Positions 62,057 to 64,000 of a stretch of DNA of 64,000 nucleotides are shown one piece after another. The stretch is from Jeotgalibacillus alimentarius. Its GTDB lineage: Bacteria > Bacillota > Bacilli > Bacillales > Jeotgalibacillaceae. The position numbers and the translations under genes are program-made. The notes beneath the pieces were generated by a model. That model was not told the DNA's origin. It made no database searches and saw only the letters and a list, made by a program, of their open reading frames with translations. The stretch lies in assembly GCF_000829445.1 (NCBI RefSeq), contig NZ_JXRQ01000029.1, forward strand, positions 1 through 64,000. The letters run 5' to 3'. Every line of letters begins with the position of its first letter. Positions within the stretch are counted from its first letter, which is position 1.

Positions 62057-62428
62057 TTAAACGTGATATTCAAGAAATTCTAATTTATTGCCAAAAGGAT
62101 CCCGCACAAAAAAACGGGTTCTTCCTTCAATCGGCTGTTCTTCCTGAATCGTGATATTCTCTTCAGTCAAACGAATGCGGAGCTGCTCCAGATTTTTTAC
62201 CACGAAGGCTGGATGTGCTTTTCTTGGAGGCGTATAGGGCTCTTCACGGCCAATATGAATTTCCTGATTCCCACATAAAAACCAGCACCCGCCATTCCCG
62301 CGAAGATTAACAGGCTTAGGTGTCTCTTTCAACCCCAGAAGATCTATATAAAAGCGGCGTGCCTCATCTTCACTGCCTGCAGGCGCTGTTAACTGTACAT
62401 GATCAATACCTTCAAACTGAAAACTCAT
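62057..62428 (-). CDS. VOC family protein (glyoxalase/dioxygenase fold)
   Basis: Protein of 123 residues of the vicinal oxygen chelate family: FEGIDHVQLTAPAGSEDEARRFY at the start, GGCWFLCGNQEIHIG, and FFVRDPFGNKLEFLEYHV at the end. Candidate metal ligands are His10, the His in EIHIG and Glu near the end. Substrate unknown. It overlaps the next ORF by four bases (ATGA). Confidence 0.82.
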   Translation of the reverse strand: MSFQFEGIDHVQLTAPAGSEDEARRFYIDLLGLKETPKPVNLRGNGGCWFLCGNQEIHIGREEPYTPPRKAHPAFVVKNLEQLRIRLTEENITIQEEQPIEGRTRFFVRDPFGNKLEFLEYHV

Positions 62429-62688
62429 CCCTTCATCTCCCTTATCTTTTCTTCAACAATTCTGATAAATGCAATTGGGTTTTCTCTCACTTTATAAGGA
62501 AAAAGCCCTTTTGTCGTATGAACATAGAGCAGTCCGAAACTTCTCATGCTTTCTTTATAGGAAAGATCAAGAATCTCGTGGAAATAAAATTCGTTGGAAT
62601 CGTCAGTCAGTTTTTGAGGATAGAGATGAAGAAAACTTTCGTGTTCAATAATATGCTGTTCTTCCCATTCAATCTTTCGCGTGATCAT
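62425..62688 (-). CDS. Hypothetical protein, 87 residues, start uncertain
   Basis: Soluble protein MITRKIEWEEQHIIEHES... with a PH-like alternation of strands and a final helix (IVEEKIREMKG). It is coupled to the VOC gene by ATGA overlap. The nearest good ribosome site (GAGGAGGG at 62725-62732) lies 36 bases before this ATG, and no ATG, GTG or TTG in frame lies between, so the true start is unclear. Confidence 0.55.
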   Translation of the reverse strand: MITRKIEWEEQHIIEHESFLHLYPQKLTDDSNEFYFHEILDLSYKESMRSFGLLYVHTTKGLFPYKVRENPIAFIRIVEEKIREMKG

Positions 62689-62751
62689 AATATATGGCTG
62701 TGATGCAATACGGCTGATAAGAAACCCTCCTCTGTTTAGTAAAATACGGCC

Positions 62752-62826
62752 GATTCATTTACGCTCCAGGCGTAGGCTTTCCGGACAGCGGCCGCTGAGT
62801 CCCCGCCTTCCACTTCAATGAACCTC
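62752..62826. repeat. Truncated dispersed repeat, copy K
   Basis: Keeps both ends of the copy-B subtype (TTCATTTACGCTCCAGGCG and CTTCAATGAACC) but lacks the GAGACCCCGC core. Confidence 0.7.
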
Positions 62827-63016
62827 GTCTTTCTATACTTTCTAAGTCTTAAGATAAAAATATATTTATAAATGAGTGGTACCTCTAACAAACGTTTATA
62901 GATTTCATTTTGTTTACCTCCTATTATTTTAACGAATTTAACCCCGGAAAGATATCCGCAGGTCCTAACTGGTTAATGAATGATAGAAAAAACTTTCTCC
63001 CTACTGCTACCTATGT

Positions 63017-63030
63017 TGTAAGCGTTACCA
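63017..63030. promoter_or_regulatory. cre-like site upstream of argC
   Basis: TGTAAGCGTTACCA, 13 of 14 positions of the CcpA consensus, about 36 bases before the -35 box. Bases 62827-63016 show nothing else I can support. Confidence 0.6.
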
Positions 63031-63065
63031 TTAACTGAATTGCACAACATTTTATAAAAATACGG

Positions 63066-63094
63066 TTGATTTTATTTTTATACATACCTATAAT
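63066..63094 (+). promoter_or_regulatory. Promoter of argC
   Basis: -35 TTGATT, 17-base spacer, -10 TATAAT, 31 bases before the start codon. Confidence 0.75.
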
Positions 63095-63125
63095 ATGCCT
63101 AACATATTTTTTTGGAGTGATGGAT

Positions 63126-64000
63126 GTGAAAGTTGGAATTATAGGAGCAACCGGCTATGGCGGTCTTGAGTTAATCAGACTTTTACATCGTCACAGCGGA
63201 ATTTCTTCAATTGACCTGTTTACTTCTTCTGAAGAAGGAGAGTTGTTCTCTCATAAATATTCATACTTAATGAATATTTATGATACACCTCTTCATAAAA
63301 TCAGAATTGAACATTTAGCTAAAATGGATGTGATTTTCACGAGTACACCAAGTGGCGTAACGAGTAAGCTGCTTCCTCCACTGATCGGCAAAGGGCCAAG
63401 AATCATTGATCTCTCAGGCGATTACCGGCTGTCAGCAAAGGATTACACTGAGTGGTACGGCAAAGATGCAGCACCGGAAACATCTTTGCAGAAGTCAGTA
63501 TACGGACTGACGGAATGGAACCGCGGGGCAGTAAAAGATGCTGTCATGGTTGCAAACCCCGGCTGTTACCCGACAGCAGTGCTGCTCAGCCTGCTCCCGG
63601 CAGTGAAAAACGGACTGATTCTTACAGACAGCCTGATCATAGACGCTAAAAGCGGTGTGTCAGGTGCAGGAAACAAGCCGAATCAGATGACTCATTTCAG
63701 CGAAACCAATGAGAGTTTATCAATATATAAAGTAAATAAACATCAGCATATCCCTGAAATTGAAACCGGTCTTGCCCGGTTCGCGGAGAAGACACGACCC
63801 ATCACCTTCAGCACTCACCTCGTGCCAATGACGCGGGGAATCTTGGCAGCCGCTTATGCACCGCTTGCTGACGGTGTAACTAAAAAGCAGCTGCAGGAAT
63901 GTTATGAGGACAGTTACCGAAACGAAACGTTTGTCAGAGTGATGCCACCGGGACCGAAATTCAGCACAAACCAGGTATATGGATCAAATTACTGCGACCT
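63126..64000 (+). CDS. argC: N-acetyl-gamma-glutamyl-phosphate reductase (partial, runs off the window)
   Basis: First 291 residues of the third enzyme of arginine synthesis. It has the NADP loop GIIGATGYGG at residues 4-13, SGDYRLS, and the catalytic cysteine in NPGCYPTA. SGVSGAGNKPNQ and HLVPMTRGILA are further family motifs. GTG at 63126 is eight bases from GGAG; the ATG at 63120 is too close. The gene probably begins an arginine operon beyond the window edge. Confidence 0.93.
   Translation, partial: MKVGIIGATGYGGLELIRLLHRHSGISSIDLFTSSEEGELFSHKYSYLMNIYDTPLHKIRIEHLAKMDVIFTSTPSGVTSKLLPPLIGKGPRIIDLSGDYRLSAKDYTEWYGKDAAPETSLQKSVYGLTEWNRGAVKDAVMVANPGCYPTAVLLSLLPAVKNGLILTDSLIIDAKSGVSGAGNKPNQMTHFSETNESLSIYKVNKHQHIPEIETGLARFAEKTRPITFSTHLVPMTRGILAAAYAPLADGVTKKQLQECYEDSYRNETFVRVMPPGPKFSTNQVYGSNYCD
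63252..63282. promoter_or_regulatory. ArgR/AhrC-type operator inside argC
   Basis: Perfect 13-bp inverted repeat CATAAATATTCAT and ATGAATATTTATG with a five-base spacer, 126 bases into the coding region. Each arm resembles an ARG box. B. subtilis also has an AhrC site inside argC. Confidence 0.75.

Overview
The window is chromosomal DNA of a low-to-moderate GC Gram-positive bacterium of the order Bacillales. Strong GGAGG ribosome binding sites, many rho-independent terminators, a SigB-type promoter, CcpA cre-like sites, a SAM-I (S-box) riboswitch, a thioredoxin-type ArsC, an ArgR/AhrC-type operator inside argC and Bacillus-like gene families support this. A Jeotgalibacillus/Planococcaceae-like or Bacillaceae host is my guess, not something the sequence proves. 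I saw no tRNA or rRNA genes, no prophage, no complete insertion sequence and no CRISPR array.

Layout. 0.1-10 kb: threonine degradation (tdh, kbl) flanking a complete oligopeptide ABC transporter oppABCDF. 10-15.3 kb: a TPR protein, a DUF2254 membrane protein, and a sugar PTS EIICB gene followed by a probable maltose-6'-phosphate phosphatase, under CcpA and probably GntR/TreR-type control. 15.3-25.4 kb: an acyl-CoA dehydrogenase-like flavoprotein, a YczE-type membrane protein, a SigB general stress protein, YbaK, an MFS exporter, topoisomerase III and a cation/proton antiporter. 25.6-29 kb: a transglutaminase, alpha-E and circularly permuted ATP-grasp operon. 29-36.5 kb: a KefB-like antiporter, a MarR-regulated MATE pump, an ABC-F ATPase and proC. 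36.7-41 kb: arsenic genes arsR-arsB-arsC and, further on, a second ArsR with a DUF318 permease and a tiny Cys-Cys peptide. 41-46 kb: a hydrolase, an S-box-controlled flavin monooxygenase/ATP-grasp pair and a CNNM/CorC protein. 46-54 kb: a large structured intergenic RNA candidate, a dipeptidase, and a sodium/solute symporter cluster with DUF294 and DnaQ-like proteins. 54-63 kb: a nuclease-helicase fusion, an rRNA methyltransferase, an SGNH hydrolase, MsrAB and small proteins. 63.1 kb to the end: the start of argC.

The coding content is mostly ordinary; the unexplained structure is between genes. First, a dispersed, partly palindromic repeat family (about 130-200 bp, at least ten copies including deletion derivatives) sits in promoters, inside operons and between a riboswitch and its gene. 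Second, three intergenic arrays (17.4, 48.2 and 54.0 kb) share a leader TAGGTCT-N2-TTACAC, then after a fixed 22 nt run six to eight degenerate units beginning CGAAC at exactly 21-nt spacing, then a C-rich tail; each lies just past a gene's terminator. Two other loci (22.65 and 35.5 kb) carry unrelated 21-nt-period units in the same kind of position. Third, 46.21-46.62 kb folds on paper into a closed multi-hairpin structure with a promoter-like sequence just before it and matches no RNA family I recognise. These three are the best candidates for undescribed biology.
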